6,550 nucleotides of DNA, taken from positions 12,808-19,357 of the forward strand of contig DHJA01000055.1 in NCBI GenBank assembly GCA_002404095.1, given 5' to 3'. How positions within the stretch are numbered: position 1 is the stretch's first letter; the number at the start of each line of letters is the position of its first letter. Positions 6,335 to 6,550 of this stretch are shown here, one piece after another. The position numbers and the translations under genes were made by a program. Below the pieces are notes generated by a model, which worked only from the letters and a program-made list of their open reading frames with translations, ran no database searches and was not told where the DNA came from. Source of the stretch: Planctomycetaceae bacterium UBA4732 (GTDB lineage: Bacteria; Planctomycetota; Planctomycetia; Gemmatales; Gemmataceae).

Positions 6335-6460
6335 GGTTCCCACGCTCTGCGTGGGAACGACGCCCGGACGCTCTGCGTCCCGAATCTGGACGTCGCTGAA
6401 CCTTGCCGGACGGGACGCAGAGCGTCCAGACGTGGGCGCCTACGCAGAGCGTGGGCGCCA
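6335..6460. repeat. Four-hairpin palindromic repeat element (nested inverted repeat)
   Basis: Four hairpins with 3-nt loops lie in a row. They are 6336-6345/6349-6358 (10 bp, loop TCT), 6366-6371/6375-6380 (6 bp, loop TCT), 6413-6418/6422-6427 (6 bp, loop AGA) and 6435-6445/6449-6459 (11 bp with one G-T pair, loop AGA). They also match each other in reverse: 6339-6352 is the perfect complement of 6442-6455 (14 bp), and 6366-6382 of 6411-6427 (17 bp). The whole can therefore fold as one long stem or four small ones. The core, ACGCTCTGCGT, is of a type I recall as abundant between genes in planctomycetes and some other phyla. It is probably a non-autonomous mobile or REP-like element. It carries no gene and lies in the leader or promoter zone of the UDP-xylose synthase. 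Confidence 0.85.
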
Positions 6461-6479
6461 GGGCTTTCTACTGGTCATC

Positions 6480-6550
6480 TTATAAGCCGGAGCCGACGCC
6501 GACAGCCATGACGTTGGAAGGGCAATCGTAGAGTCGAGAGGTGGCGCGGT
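6480..6550 (-). CDS. Possible C-terminal end of an upstream gene, cut by the window edge
   Basis: One minus-strand frame stays open from the window edge for 22 codons and ends at TAA (6480-6482), giving a tail ending SNVMAVGVGSGL. Third codon positions are mostly C or G, as in the sure genes here, and the other two frames look less gene-like. The piece is too short to assign a family, and chance is a real alternative. If real, its gene precedes the UDP-xylose synthase on the same strand, with the hairpin array between them. Confidence 0.3.
   Translation of the reverse strand, partial: RATSRLYDCPSNVMAVGVGSGL

Noticed and set aside
6335..6460. CRISPR array
   Set aside because: The repeated units are self-complementary, inverted relative to one another and separated by short irregular gaps, with no regular spacers.
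5730..6485. Plus-strand open frame (251 codons) across the UDP-xylose synthase and the hairpin array
   Set aside because: It is antisense to an enzyme with all catalytic motifs and runs through a non-coding repeat.

Overview
The window is about 6.5 kb of GC-rich bacterial DNA with every recognisable gene on the minus strand, so biological order runs from high to low coordinates. It most likely comes from a planctomycete. The evidence is the gene order (a MotA/TolQ/ExbB channel, two different ExbD proteins, a two-anchor membrane protein and a terpene-cyclase-like repeat protein), the type of domain in the membrane protein, and two short palindromic repeat families of a kind I associate with planctomycete genomes. 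This assignment comes from recalled family patterns, not from a search.

Layout on the minus strand: (1) 6550-6480, possibly the last 22 codons of an upstream gene, weakly supported. (2) 6460-6335, a compact array of four hairpins with TCT/AGA loops, arranged as a nested inverted repeat. (3) 6311-5361, a complete UDP-glucuronate decarboxylase (UDP-xylose synthase), starting at GTG. (4) 5360-5116, a spacer with a GC-rich hairpin and no gene; it probably holds the promoter of the next unit. (5) 5115-4225, an ExbB/TolQ-type channel subunit with a signal peptide. (6) 4180-3611, a first ExbD. (7) 3610-3444, a spacer carrying a 56-bp near-perfect palindrome built of 9-nt units. (8) 3443-2898, a second, divergent ExbD. 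(9) 2869-1820, a protein with membrane segments at both ends and an exported middle domain, function unknown. (10) 1769-60, a 569-residue inner-membrane-anchored protein with a terpene-cyclase/prenyltransferase-like repeat domain.

Genes 5 to 10 are closely spaced (28-167 nt) and look like one operon. ExbB and ExbD form proton-driven motors that normally energise TonB-type proteins crossing the periplasm. No ordinary TonB is present. The last gene, however, has the layout of one: a basic cytoplasmic N-terminus, then a single membrane helix containing Ser-x-x-x-His as in TonB, then a long flexible periplasmic linker. In place of the TonB C-terminal domain it ends in an alpha-toroid-like repeat domain without the usual cyclase catalytic motifs. 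The working hypothesis is a proton-motive-force-driven envelope machine in which this repeat protein is the moving or energised part. The ExbB also has His where E. coli ExbB has its third-helix Glu. UDP-xylose synthase is probably a separate unit making nucleotide sugar for surface polysaccharide.
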